This document shows, piece after piece, positions 43,875-53,021 of a stretch of DNA of 64,000 bases; the first letter of the stretch is position 1, and the number at the start of each line of letters is the position of its first letter. This DNA is from an uncultured Duncaniella sp. (lineage in GTDB: Bacteria; Bacteroidota; Bacteroidia; Bacteroidales; Muribaculaceae): assembly GCA_958352885.1 (NCBI GenBank), contig CATWQI010000012.1, forward strand, positions 1-64,000, given 5' to 3'. The notes under the pieces were generated by a model. The model was not told where the DNA came from and made no database searches. It saw only the letters and a program-made list of their open reading frames with translations. The position numbers and the translations under genes were made by a program.

Positions 43875-46800
43875 ATGAACAAATATCTAATATCAGCTTT
43901 TTCGGCAAGCTTATTTTCGATGTCGCTTCAAGCGGGGGACATCTGGTCAATAGGACAGCCAGACGGATCGGCTGCCGAGTTTGCCCTTGCACCTGATGGC
44001 TACCGACAATTTTTAGCGAAGGATTTCGGATATGAGGATAAGTATTTCCTTGTGGGGTTATCCGATCCGGCTGCCGATTTTCCTTATGTGTTGCCTGGTC
44101 CGACCGATACATGGGGCGGCACCTGGCCTACCTCAGGATGGCGTACTCATCAGGTAACACTACTTTTCGAACTTGACAAACTGCCTGAAAAGGACGGGTA
44201 TTCGCTTGAACTTGACCTCGCCGATTATGCAAAGACTTTCATGCCTTTGGTAAAGGTAAGTGTGAACTGCCAGGATTGTAAATTTCAGCTGGCGGCTGAT
44301 GGCTATGATTTGGCGCGGCAGCGTAAACCGGCCCAGAATGAGCCCGTGACAGATACATTGTCCATAACTGGCGATTATAGCACAGCCACACCACGCAGAT
44401 TGACAATGCCACTTAGTGGGAATACATTGCGGAAAGGAGCCAACGAGGTTGTCATAACGGTGCTCGAGGGCTCGTGGATACTTTTTGACCGAGTGGCGTT
44501 AAAGGGACCGGATGGAGTCGCTGTTAAAAAGCATGACAAAGCATTTGTCAGGGATGTGGCAGAGGCGGCATATCAGATTGGCAATACACAGCCACTGATA
44601 GTCGATGTCGAGCATCTGTCCGGCTCTCCGGAACTTTCAGTCGAGTTAAGCGGTAAAAAAATATTCTCAAAAAAACTTGAGAAAGGGCGCTATCAGTTTG
44701 AGGCTCCGATGCCTGCTGTTAAAACTCCACGCATAGATAATTACAGAGTGCTGTGTGACGGAAGAGAGATTGCTTCAGGAACTGTAAGACGATCTCCGCA
44801 AAGCCAGCAGACTCCGGCTGATTATATTGACACTCGTTTCGGCACTGCTCATTCACGTTGGATGATAGCTCCGGGACCATGGATGCCGTTCAGTATGGTT
44901 AAGCTTAGTCCCGATAATCAGAATAGTGGATGGCAGGCAGGCTATCAGCCTTCGTTTGAAAATATCGGATGTTTCAGCCATATACATGAGTGGACACTCG
45001 GAGGACTTGGCATAATGGCTGCTAATGGCGATTTGAAGGTGCGTGTAGGTGATGAACAAAAGCCTGACGAAGGCTACCGCTCGCGTATAGACAAACGTAC
45101 CGAGAGGGCTGAAATCGGGTATTATTCAGCTGATTTGACAGACTATGACATAAAAGCTGAAATTACAGCAACTACACGGTGTGGATTTGGCAGATTCACT
45201 TTCCCGTCTGACCGCGGAGAGGGGCGTGTTCTTATAGAACTTCACCCCGAAGCTGAGTATGGTATTCAACTTAAGGATTTAGAGGTTATTCGTACAAGCC
45301 CTACCCGTATTGAAGGTTACTGTCACCAATACTCTCCAGGGGTATGGAGCCATGACGCCGATCAGGATTATAATGTGAATTTTGTCATTGAGTTTGATCG
45401 CCCCATTGTTAATATTGGCAGTTGGTGTGATGACTCAGTACATCATAATGTGGACCGACTTATTTCCGGCGCATGTACTAATGCAGGATTGTTTGTAACA
45501 TTCGACCCGCAGGAAAATCCGGTAGTTCAGGTGCGCACGGCAATCTCTCCGGTAAGTATCGCTAATGCAAATGAAAATTTGCGTAAGGAAATAATAGAGC
45601 CATTTGGATGGGATTTTGAAGCTGTTCGTAAAAATCAGGTAGATACTTGGAATGACCTTTTTGCGAGAGTTCAGATTAAGACTGATGATCGCATAGAAAA
45701 AACGCGATTTTATAATAATATGTATCGTGCGTTGTGTAGCCGTAATATATGGAGTGATGTTAATGGCGAATGGATTGCAACAGACGGCAGGAAGCATCGT
45801 GTCAATAATCCTGAAAAAGATGTCATGCTTGGATGTGATGCGTTCTGGAATTCATTTTGGAATCTCAACCAGTTCTGGAATCTTGTGGTTCCGGAATGGT
45901 CGAGTCGCTGGGTCGGCTCTCAACTGGCGCTTTATGATGCTAACGGATGGTTGGCTAAGGGACCGGCTGGACTTAATTATATCCCGGTAATGGTCGGTGA
46001 ACATGAGATACCGCAGATTGTAAGTGCGTGGCAGATGGGCATTCGTGATTTTGACGCACATAAGGCTCTTGAAGCAGCAGTCAAGATGCAGACGACGCCG
46101 GCGCAAAAAGTGTTCAACGGCTTTGCGGGTAATCGGGATTTGGTGTCCTACCTGAAATATAAGTACGTGCCATATGACAAAGGCAGGTTCTCAAACACAA
46201 TGGAGTATTCCTATGATGATTGGACGGTTGGTCAGTTGGCTAAAAGTTTGGGTGAAAATGATATATTCAAGACATTCAATGACCGAGGCTATTGGTGGCG
46301 CAACGTGATTAGTGACGAAGGTTATTGCCATATGCGTCACAGTGATGGTGCGTGGTTGAAGGATTTTGATCCGTTCCGCAGTGGCGCCAACCAGCATTAT
46401 GTCGAAGGGAATGCCTGGCAACTTACGTTCTTTGTTCCCCAGGATGTCCCAGCTCTGGTAGAAAAGATAGGTCGCGACCGTTTTACAGAACGTCTGCTGT
46501 GGGGATTTAATCAGGATGAGGCTTGGCGTTACAACGCTCCTAACGATCAGTATTGGGACCATCCGGTGGTACAAGGCAACCAACAATCCATGCATTTTGC
46601 ATATCTTTTCAATTTTGCCGGACAGCCTTGGAACACACAACGCTGGAGCCGTTCGATTCTTGACCGCTACTATGGTTACGGTGTGGCAAATGCTTATCTT
46701 GGAGATGAGGACCAGGGTCAGATGAGCGCATGGGCTATTATGACAGCTCTCGGGCTGTTTCAGACTGATGGCGGATGTGCCGTTGAACCTATGTATGAGA

Positions 46801-47039
46801 TAGGCAGTCCGCTTTTTGAGGAAATAACCATTGACCTTGGCAAACGATACGGTCGTGGAGACTCATTTACCATTAAAGCAAAGAATGCTTCGCGCAAAAA
46901 TATATATGTGCAGGAAGCCAGACTCAACGGCAGACGTCTTGACTCTTTCCGTTTCCCGGCAAAGGATTTGCTCGGAGGTGGAGAACTGACGCTCGTAATG
47001 GGTCCCGAACCCAACAAAAAATGGGGTGTTGCCGAGTAA
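43875..47039 (+). CDS. GH92-family mannosidase with N-terminal PL4-like carbohydrate-binding domain
   Basis: A 1054-residue secreted enzyme. After a signal peptide (1-20), residues 22-215 look like the C-terminal jelly-roll domain of family PL4 rhamnogalacturonan lyases: IWSIGQPDGSAAEF, KYFLVGLSD, TWGGTWPTSGWRTHQ, and FDRVALKGP. The GH92 domain starts near 314 (DYIDTRFGTAHSRW) and has DEDQGQMSAW at 944-953. As in the other GH92 here, the usual WDT region reads FWNSFWNLNQFW. Function is exo-alpha-mannosidase by family; the added domain may bind the glycan. It stands divergent from the rest of the PUL, upstream of the GntR gene. Confidence 0.85.
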   Translation: MNKYLISAFSASLFSMSLQAGDIWSIGQPDGSAAEFALAPDGYRQFLAKDFGYEDKYFLVGLSDPAADFPYVLPGPTDTWGGTWPTSGWRTHQVTLLFELDKLPEKDGYSLELDLADYAKTFMPLVKVSVNCQDCKFQLAADGYDLARQRKPAQNEPVTDTLSITGDYSTATPRRLTMPLSGNTLRKGANEVVITVLEGSWILFDRVALKGPDGVAVKKHDKAFVRDVAEAAYQIGNTQPLIVDVEHLSGSPELSVELSGKKIFSKKLEKGRYQFEAPMPAVKTPRIDNYRVLCDGREIASGTVRRSPQSQQTPADYIDTRFGTAHSRWMIAPGPWMPFSMVKLSPDNQNSGWQAGYQPSFENIGCFSHIHEWTLGGLGIMAANGDLKVRVGDEQKPDEGYRSRIDKRTERAEIGYYSADLTDYDIKAEITATTRCGFGRFTFPSDRGEGRVLIELHPEAEYGIQLKDLEVIRTSPTRIEGYCHQYSPGVWSHDADQDYNVNFVIEFDRPIVNIGSWCDDSVHHNVDRLISGACTNAGLFVTFDPQENPVVQVRTAISPVSIANANENLRKEIIEPFGWDFEAVRKNQVDTWNDLFARVQIKTDDRIEKTRFYNNMYRALCSRNIWSDVNGEWIATDGRKHRVNNPEKDVMLGCDAFWNSFWNLNQFWNLVVPEWSSRWVGSQLALYDANGWLAKGPAGLNYIPVMVGEHEIPQIVSAWQMGIRDFDAHKALEAAVKMQTTPAQKVFNGFAGNRDLVSYLKYKYVPYDKGRFSNTMEYSYDDWTVGQLAKSLGENDIFKTFNDRGYWWRNVISDEGYCHMRHSDGAWLKDFDPFRSGANQHYVEGNAWQLTFFVPQDVPALVEKIGRDRFTERLLWGFNQDEAWRYNAPNDQYWDHPVVQGNQQSMHFAYLFNFAGQPWNTQRWSRSILDRYYGYGVANAYLGDEDQGQMSAWAIMTALGLFQTDGGCAVEPMYEIGSPLFEEITIDLGKRYGRGDSFTIKAKNASRKNIYVQEARLNGRRLDSFRFPAKDLLGGGELTLVMGPEPNKKWGVAE

Positions 47040-47067
47040 AATCTGACAATAATGACAAAAATTTGAC

Positions 47068-47076
47068 TATATTTGC
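47068..47076 (+). promoter_or_regulatory. putative -7 element of the gntR-mfs unit
   Basis: TATATTTGC, a full match to the -7 box, 71 bases before the GntR-family start codon. The -33 region is poor. The box overlaps the left arm of the inverted repeat at 47073-47113. Confidence 0.5.
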
Positions 47077-47113
47077 ATAAGTTGGTGGCCAGAGCATCTG
47101 CCGGCTTATGCAA
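47073..47113. repeat. inverted repeat at the gntR promoter (candidate operator or leader hairpin)
   Basis: TTGCATAAG at 47073-47081 and its exact reverse complement CTTATGCAA at 47105-47113 are separated by 23 bases. The left arm overlaps the -7 box, so binding of a dimeric regulator here would block transcription. It could also fold as an RNA hairpin with additional pairing next to the arms. Confidence 0.5.
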
Positions 47114-47146
47114 TATGGTCTTTGACTGAAAGTAAATTATTCTATT

Positions 47147-47878
47147 ATGAAACTACAACTTGACCCCACTTCTCCTCTGCCGTTACATCAGCAGGCGGAG
47201 GATTTGCTGAGAAGAATGATACAGCAGGAGGAGTATCAGAAAGGGAAACTTTTACCGAATGAAGTGGAGCTCTCCCATCAGCTTAACATCTCACGCAACA
47301 CTCTCCGTCAGGCTATAAACCGACTTGTGTATGAAGGGTTGCTTGTGAGGAAAAAAAGTTATGGAACGACTGTGGCGCCACTCAAAGTGATGGGAAATGC
47401 GCGTAATTGGATGAGTTTTTCCCAAGAAATGAAGCTTCATGGGATGGACGTAGAGAATTTTGAGTTGCATTTGTCACGGAAAAAAGCTCCGACAGAAGCA
47501 GCCGAGTTTTTTAAGGTGTCCGAAGATATGCGCATATTGTGCCTTGAGCGACTTAGAGGTCGGCCCGGTCAGCCATTTGTGTATTTTATCTCTTATTTCA
47601 ATCCTTCCATCCCAATGACAGGAGAGGAGGATTTGACAATGCCGCTTTATGAAAATCTTCAAAGAAATTATGGCATAAGAGTCAAGACGTCGCGTGAGAT
47701 GATTTCGGCATGCGCTGCTGACAGTGATTTGGCTGAAAAACTTGATATTTCGGAAGGGGACCCTATACTTGTGCGCAAGCGTTTTGTGCTTGATGTCAAT
47801 GATATGCCTGTAGAGTATAACATTGGTTACTATCGTGCTGACAGTTTCACATACTCGATTGAATTTGTAAACGATTAA
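47147..47878 (+). CDS. GntR-family transcriptional regulator with UTRA domain (HutC type)
   Basis: A 243-residue repressor-type protein. The N-terminal winged helix (about 8-75) shows PLHQQAEDLLRRMI, GKLLPNEVELSHQLNISRNTLRQAI and LVYEGLLVRKKSYGT. The C-terminal UTRA ligand domain (about 95-240) ends with ILVRKRFVLDVNDMPVEYNIGYYRADSF, split over two strands. It lies between a GH92 gene and a sugar-type MFS gene, and probably senses a mannose derivative and controls this PUL. GntR-type regulators are an unusual choice for PULs, which mostly use hybrid two-component or ECF systems. Confidence 0.88.
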   Translation: MKLQLDPTSPLPLHQQAEDLLRRMIQQEEYQKGKLLPNEVELSHQLNISRNTLRQAINRLVYEGLLVRKKSYGTTVAPLKVMGNARNWMSFSQEMKLHGMDVENFELHLSRKKAPTEAAEFFKVSEDMRILCLERLRGRPGQPFVYFISYFNPSIPMTGEEDLTMPLYENLQRNYGIRVKTSREMISACAADSDLAEKLDISEGDPILVRKRFVLDVNDMPVEYNIGYYRADSFTYSIEFVND

Positions 47879-47891
47879 AACGACGTTGCGC

Positions 47892-49070
47892 ATGGTGAAC
47901 TATAAATATCTGAGCCGGCTGTTGCCGGTGTTGTTTGGCTTCTTTATCATGGGGTTCTGTGATGTGGTCGGTATCTCGACCAGCTATGTGCAGCATGATT
48001 TTAATCTCAGTGAGACCATGGCGGGATTCATACCTTCGATGGTATTTGTCTGGTTTCTCGTGCTATCGCTTCCAAGTGCCATTGTTATGAATCAGATTGG
48101 CAGGAAGCGGATGGTCATTGTTAGTAATATTGTAACTGTGGCGGGTATGTTGATGCCGTTTATTAGCTATAATCTTGTCACATGTATGTTAGGATTTTTG
48201 CTCCTCGGAGTCGGTAATACGATGCTCCAGGTTTCACTTAACCCATTGCTTGTCAATGTTGTCAGGGGGAATGCCCTGGCAAGTGCGCTTACGGCTGGTC
48301 AGGTTATAAAAGCGGTTTCTTCATTATGTGGTCCTGTGATAGCTGCGTTTGCGGTGATATATTTGTCAAGCTGGCAGTATCTGTTCCCTATATATGCTTC
48401 GATAACGGTCCTTTCTACTCTATGGCTTCAGTTGACTCATATAGACGAGGAGCCATGTGTGGAGAAGTCTTCAGTAGGAACTACATTGGCGTTGCTGAAA
48501 GACAGCAAGGTGAGAATGTTGTTTTTGGGTATATTTTTTATAGTGGGTGCTGATGTTGGGATAAACACTGTTGCTCCAAAGCTCCTGATTGAGCGTTGTG
48601 GATATGCCATACAGGATGCAGGATTTGCTTCAAGCGTGTATTTTCTATGCCGTACGGTCGGTGCGTTTGCAGGAACGTTGCTTCTGACCAGAATCCCAGG
48701 CGTGAGGTATTTCCGTATGAATATCATCGCTGCCATATTGTCGATGGTGATATTGTATTTCATTGATGCGTCTACGGGAATAATGATTGTGGTGGGACTC
48801 ATTGGATTGCTGTGTTCCAGTATTTTCTCCATTATATATTCCGAAGCTCTTATGGTTCGGCCTGATAAGGAAAATGAAATTTCCGGTCTGATGGTTATGG
48901 GAGTGTTCGGTGGTGCGGTAGTGCCTCCGTTAATGGGGTGTATGGCAGATGTCGTTGGTAACCAGTGCGGGTCGTTGGCGGTAATCACCATGTGTATGAT
49001 ATACCTTTGCTATTGTGCGTTTGCTATTCGACTAAAACCGGATGTGCCAAAAGTGACAAGTTGCGTATAG
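47892..49070 (+). CDS. MFS sugar transporter (FucP-like)
   Basis: A 392-residue inner-membrane protein with twelve predicted helices, of the major facilitator superfamily. It contains the loop 2-3 signature NQIGRKRMV and shows similarity in style to fucose/glucose-galactose permeases (LLPVLFGFFIMGFCDVVGISTSYVQHDF). It starts 13 bp after the GntR gene; the ATG at 47892 is preferred over a TTG two codons upstream. It would import mannose released by the periplasmic mannosidases, feeding the ROK kinase and isomerase of the same locus. Confidence 0.82.
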   Translation: MVNYKYLSRLLPVLFGFFIMGFCDVVGISTSYVQHDFNLSETMAGFIPSMVFVWFLVLSLPSAIVMNQIGRKRMVIVSNIVTVAGMLMPFISYNLVTCMLGFLLLGVGNTMLQVSLNPLLVNVVRGNALASALTAGQVIKAVSSLCGPVIAAFAVIYLSSWQYLFPIYASITVLSTLWLQLTHIDEEPCVEKSSVGTTLALLKDSKVRMLFLGIFFIVGADVGINTVAPKLLIERCGYAIQDAGFASSVYFLCRTVGAFAGTLLLTRIPGVRYFRMNIIAAILSMVILYFIDASTGIMIVVGLIGLLCSSIFSIIYSEALMVRPDKENEISGLMVMGVFGGAVVPPLMGCMADVVGNQCGSLAVITMCMIYLCYCAFAIRLKPDVPKVTSCV

Positions 49071-49089
49071 TTGTTATTCTGGAAAATGG

Positions 49090-49140
49090 CAAAACACAGA
49101 AAGACAAAAGTTTTTTACACTTTTGTCTTTCTGTGTTTTG
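49090..49140. terminator. bidirectional terminator between the MFS and helicase genes
   Basis: A 21-bp perfect inverted repeat (49090-49110 with 49120-49140) with a 9-base loop that is mostly T. It lies between two convergent genes. It lacks a long T-run outside the stem, but the arms end in TGTGTTTTG in both directions. Confidence 0.65.
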
Positions 49141-49181
49141 TATGTTATACCGGCTGTCGCTGTGTGCTTTTGACTGTGGGC

Positions 49182-51230
49182 TCAGGTGCGCAGTCGTTTG
49201 GCGATAGAGCGGTGGTGAGATGCTGCCGCTGTGTCGCCGATAGTTTCGTATAGGTCGGCTGTCAAAGTGTGAAGTGTGCGGAGCAGAGGACGCGGATATT
49301 CATTCTCCTCGATTAGATCCAATCCAATCAAGCATCGGTCCATGGCATTGTGGATGTCATCAAGTTTGTGATAGGTTATTGCCATTCGGACTAATACTTC
49401 AAGGTTGAGCGGGTCGGAAGATGCTACAGCAGCAAAATCATTAAGTGCTTTCTCGTGTTCATCCAAGGCGGTGTAGGCGAGTCCTCTTCCGTAAAGTGCA
49501 GGGGTATGTGACGGTATGAGGGTCAGCGCTTTGTCATAGTTGGCTACTGCTGGGATGGGCATATCATCCTGGCGACAGTCATCACCAAGAGAGGTGTACT
49601 CGCATGCCATATCGCGGAAGCGCTCCTCGTTCTCGGCTATTTTTGTTTCGAGCCGGTCAATTTTTTCCTTAAGTGATTTGACAATGCCGAGTTTACGGCG
49701 TGCGTAACGCATGGCGAGTCTGTTGTCAAGGATGTTTTTGGACCGAAGTCCCTCTGTTAAGAGGTCAAATGCTTCAGCCAGATTCCCTTTGTCAGCTTCC
49801 TGTATTGCTGAATTAAAGCATGAGTCGGCATGTGCGTTCTCAAGAGCCCGGTCAATCAATACCGGGTCATTGAATGTTCTGCTGAAATTGACTATTGTCG
49901 GGTTAACGAATATGTCGCGGTCCGCTACGGTGGATTTCAGAGTCAGCCCATCGAAACTGCGGCAGCGGGAGAGAGCTACATAGGTCTGGCCACCGGCAAA
50001 GGCACCTCGTCCCATGTCGATTATTACATTATTGAAGGTCAGACCTTGGCTTTTGTGTATGGTCAATGCCCAAGCGAGTTTTACCGGGTATTGTGTGAAA
50101 CTACCGAGTTCCTCTTCTTCAATCTTTTTTGTTTTTTGGACATAGGTATATTTAATGTTTGACCATTTCTCCTGTTTGATGGTGTGGATATCACCGTTTT
50201 CGAGCTTGACCTCAAGCAATTCATCGGCAAGAGCGGTCACACGTCCGATAGTGCCGTTTACCCATCGGCGGTCAGGGTCATTCTTGATAAATACTACCTG
50301 CGCGCCCTCCTTAAGTGACAGTTCAAGGTCGGTAGGTAGGGAATTTTCAGGGAAATCCCCTTTGATGGTGCCTGTGAATCTGACTGTGGGTTTGTCAATG
50401 GCGTTGAGATGATATTCATTGATATAGTCCACCATGTCACGCCTGGCAGCTAGAGTCATGGTGAAATTCTTGGACTTACTTTCCGGTATAGGAGGGGCGA
50501 GAGGTGAGATGCATCTTGAGTTGAGGCGGATAAGGTCGTCTGGGGTAGTTGTCCCCATTCTTATGCGGTCGAGCAATCCAACGAAATCAGAGTCATTCTG
50601 GCGATACACTTTTCGCAATTCGATAGGTATGATTTTGATGTCGCTGAAAGCTTTTGCGGAGAAGAAGTAGAAATCATGATAGTAATTGCGCAGGATGTCA
50701 CGCATGTCTCCTGTCACCACCGGTTCAAGTTGGAACACATCGCCGACGAGTAGAAGCTGCTTGCCTCCGAAAGGTTCACGGTTATTGCCGGTGTATGTGC
50801 GTAACAGTAGATCGATGAAGTCGATGATGTCAGCACGTACCATGGAAATTTCGTCAATGATGATAAGCTCTACTTTCTTGATGAGTTTGACGAGGTGTCC
50901 CGGATATTTCATGCGCGACTTTATGCGGTCTCGCTTGAAGTCCGGGTCGTCGGGTGTAATTGGCTTGAACGGTATACGGAAGAAAGAGTGCAATGTCACC
51001 CCACCGACGTTGACAGCTGCAATACCGGTGGGGGCGAGCACGACATATTCCTTCTTGGTATGTTGTGTGATGTAGCGTAGGAATGTCGATTTTCCTGTTC
51101 CGGCTTTGCCTGTCAGGAAAACAGACTGGTGGGTATATTGCAACAATTCCCAAGCTTTAAGAAACTCGGGATTGTTGAGGTCGATAGATTCTTCTTGCGC
51201 TTTTTTATGGCGAGAAGTCTTTTTAGCCAT
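49182..51230 (-). CDS. Pif1-like superfamily 1 DNA helicase with C-terminal TPR repeats
   Basis: A 682-residue ATP-dependent helicase. Walker A GKAGTGKST is at 41-49, Walker B is IIIDEISM, then GDVFQLEPV and the late helicase motifs WALTIHKSQGLTF and YVALSRCRS. The last 130 residues form tetratricopeptide-type helical repeats (AVANYDKALTLIPSHTPALYGRGLAYTAL is spread over two helices). The TPR tail is common in Bacteroidota homologues and probably mediates protein contacts. It is a single gene, convergent with the MFS gene. Confidence 0.85.
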   Translation of the reverse strand: MAKKTSRHKKAQEESIDLNNPEFLKAWELLQYTHQSVFLTGKAGTGKSTFLRYITQHTKKEYVVLAPTGIAAVNVGGVTLHSFFRIPFKPITPDDPDFKRDRIKSRMKYPGHLVKLIKKVELIIIDEISMVRADIIDFIDLLLRTYTGNNREPFGGKQLLLVGDVFQLEPVVTGDMRDILRNYYHDFYFFSAKAFSDIKIIPIELRKVYRQNDSDFVGLLDRIRMGTTTPDDLIRLNSRCISPLAPPIPESKSKNFTMTLAARRDMVDYINEYHLNAIDKPTVRFTGTIKGDFPENSLPTDLELSLKEGAQVVFIKNDPDRRWVNGTIGRVTALADELLEVKLENGDIHTIKQEKWSNIKYTYVQKTKKIEEEELGSFTQYPVKLAWALTIHKSQGLTFNNVIIDMGRGAFAGGQTYVALSRCRSFDGLTLKSTVADRDIFVNPTIVNFSRTFNDPVLIDRALENAHADSCFNSAIQEADKGNLAEAFDLLTEGLRSKNILDNRLAMRYARRKLGIVKSLKEKIDRLETKIAENEERFRDMACEYTSLGDDCRQDDMPIPAVANYDKALTLIPSHTPALYGRGLAYTALDEHEKALNDFAAVASSDPLNLEVLVRMAITYHKLDDIHNAMDRCLIGLDLIEENEYPRPLLRTLHTLTADLYETIGDTAAASHHRSIAKRLRT

Positions 51231-51254
51231 TATATGGTTTTGATATTTTGTCTG

Positions 51255-52964
51255 TTAGAATTTGAATCCAACCGTGAGGATGACGGAATTGTTGTTGTCT
51301 GAAATCTCAGCGGAAGGTGCAGATACGAAGTAATTGGGTGAAACACCTTCATTGTAGTTGGTGAACGCCTGGTATTTACTCTTGCGCGCACGGTGTACAT
51401 AAGCGGCGTCAGCGTAGAAATTCTTATAACGGTAGCCGATGCCGCAAGTGATGTACTGCGTAGTTTTATCAAGGGTAAATGCCGGTTGAGTTTCAGTGTC
51501 GTCAGGACCGGATGTGTGCACATAAATGGCTTCTTGGGTATTGCCTTGTCCTGTGTAACCGTCCATGGTTTCCTGTGTCACGGGGCTACTTTCGTAGCTG
51601 TAACCGGCACGAATGCTGAATGCGGGGGTTATACGGTACTCGGCTCCGATGCGCATTATGTTTGTGGCTTTGTAATAAGTCTTTATATCGCCGGTCACAT
51701 CTTTATACTCGTTTCCGTTAAAGTCCTGAACCCGCATGCTTTGTGTGCCGCGGTATTCATAGTCCGCACTGATGATGGCTCTACCTCCGATTACCCCGGC
51801 AGCACCTACCATAAGGCGCCACGGGCTTTTCAGCTTCCAGTCAAATTCATCGTAATAACCTTCGTCTGTTACCTGGGAGCCATGTATATCAGTCCCTGTC
51901 GGATAGGAAGAGGAGTTGAATGCGAAATTGGTGCTCGCTATACCCTGATAGGTAAGGTTGTAGTATGTTGGGGTATGGACTGCGATACCGAATCGGAGCT
52001 CGTTAATCGGCTTGACTATGACGCCGACCTTGACGTTGAAGCCACTGCCATAGATTCGTTTATAGTTGTCAAGCCGGAAATCAGCCGTACCGCCTTCAAC
52101 ATAAGACTCTCCGTCTGCGTCAGGAACATTTGCGTTCTCAAGATGCTCTGAATAATATGTATTAGAGCGGTAGTCTATATCTGTTATACCGAAACCGAGT
52201 CCCCAATATACTATGTTCTGGATATTGCCACCGAAATTGATGGAGTACTCGTCGATATATCCTTTTTCCTCTACCATATATCTGCCGGTACCTGTTGTGC
52301 CGTTGTAGTTATAAAGGCCGGAATATTCATTTGCTCCAGGCGATACCGGGTTAATGCCGTAACTGTTGTACATCAGTATGCTTGACCATGGAGCATATGG
52401 GTATGTCTGACCTGACGGTGAAATATAGTTTTGCTGGTAAGGATTGAAATTTGATGTCGGAAGCATCTCTGCGGGATATATACCATCGTTGCTTGTGAAG
52501 TCGGCGACGAGATTGGTATAGGATGTGCCAAGTGAGCCAAGTGAGCCGCCGTAACGTCGGTCAAACGAAGCTGCGCGCGAATAGCTTACGCCCCAGTTGA
52601 GAAAGGGCATTGCGGATGCGTCTCCAAGATTTATGGAGCCGACATAACCGAAGTTATTGCAGGCAACGCGAGTCCAGTTTTCAGTATTGCTCATGCCTGC
52701 GGTTGTCGATTTCGAGGACATCATGTTGATGTCAAGGGTTGCGGATATATCGCTACTGCGGTATATTCCTATACCGGCGGGGTTCTGGTTTAGGGTGGAG
52801 ATATCGCCGCCAAGTGCTGTAAATGCTCCACCCATTGACATGAACCGAGCCGAACCGCGCATGTCTGTCTGCGATACTGAGTAGGCGTCGATAGCATTCT
52901 GGGCAAATAAAGCCGATGGTACGGTCGCCAATATCCCTGCTATAAGAGACTTCTTCATAATCAT
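51255..52964 (-). CDS. FadL/OmpP1-type outer-membrane transport protein
   Basis: A 569-residue outer-membrane barrel with a signal peptide ending ALFAQ. The family start is present: RGSARFMSMGGAFTALGGD followed by STLNQNPAGIG. The barrel ends in SVILTVGFKF with terminal Phe. In Bacteroidota these are often annotated as hemin receptors, but the fold suggests uptake of hydrophobic molecules. It is 24 bp before the helicase gene and 57 bp after the Trp-rich protein gene, so the three may be one operon. Confidence 0.82.
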   Translation of the reverse strand: MIMKKSLIAGILATVPSALFAQNAIDAYSVSQTDMRGSARFMSMGGAFTALGGDISTLNQNPAGIGIYRSSDISATLDINMMSSKSTTAGMSNTENWTRVACNNFGYVGSINLGDASAMPFLNWGVSYSRAASFDRRYGGSLGSLGTSYTNLVADFTSNDGIYPAEMLPTSNFNPYQQNYISPSGQTYPYAPWSSILMYNSYGINPVSPGANEYSGLYNYNGTTGTGRYMVEEKGYIDEYSINFGGNIQNIVYWGLGFGITDIDYRSNTYYSEHLENANVPDADGESYVEGGTADFRLDNYKRIYGSGFNVKVGVIVKPINELRFGIAVHTPTYYNLTYQGIASTNFAFNSSSYPTGTDIHGSQVTDEGYYDEFDWKLKSPWRLMVGAAGVIGGRAIISADYEYRGTQSMRVQDFNGNEYKDVTGDIKTYYKATNIMRIGAEYRITPAFSIRAGYSYESSPVTQETMDGYTGQGNTQEAIYVHTSGPDDTETQPAFTLDKTTQYITCGIGYRYKNFYADAAYVHRARKSKYQAFTNYNEGVSPNYFVSAPSAEISDNNNSVILTVGFKF

Positions 52965-53021
52965 TTCAGTTGGTTAGTGAGGTTTTGTAGACTTAGTTTA
53001 TTAGAGTAAGATAAATCAGAA

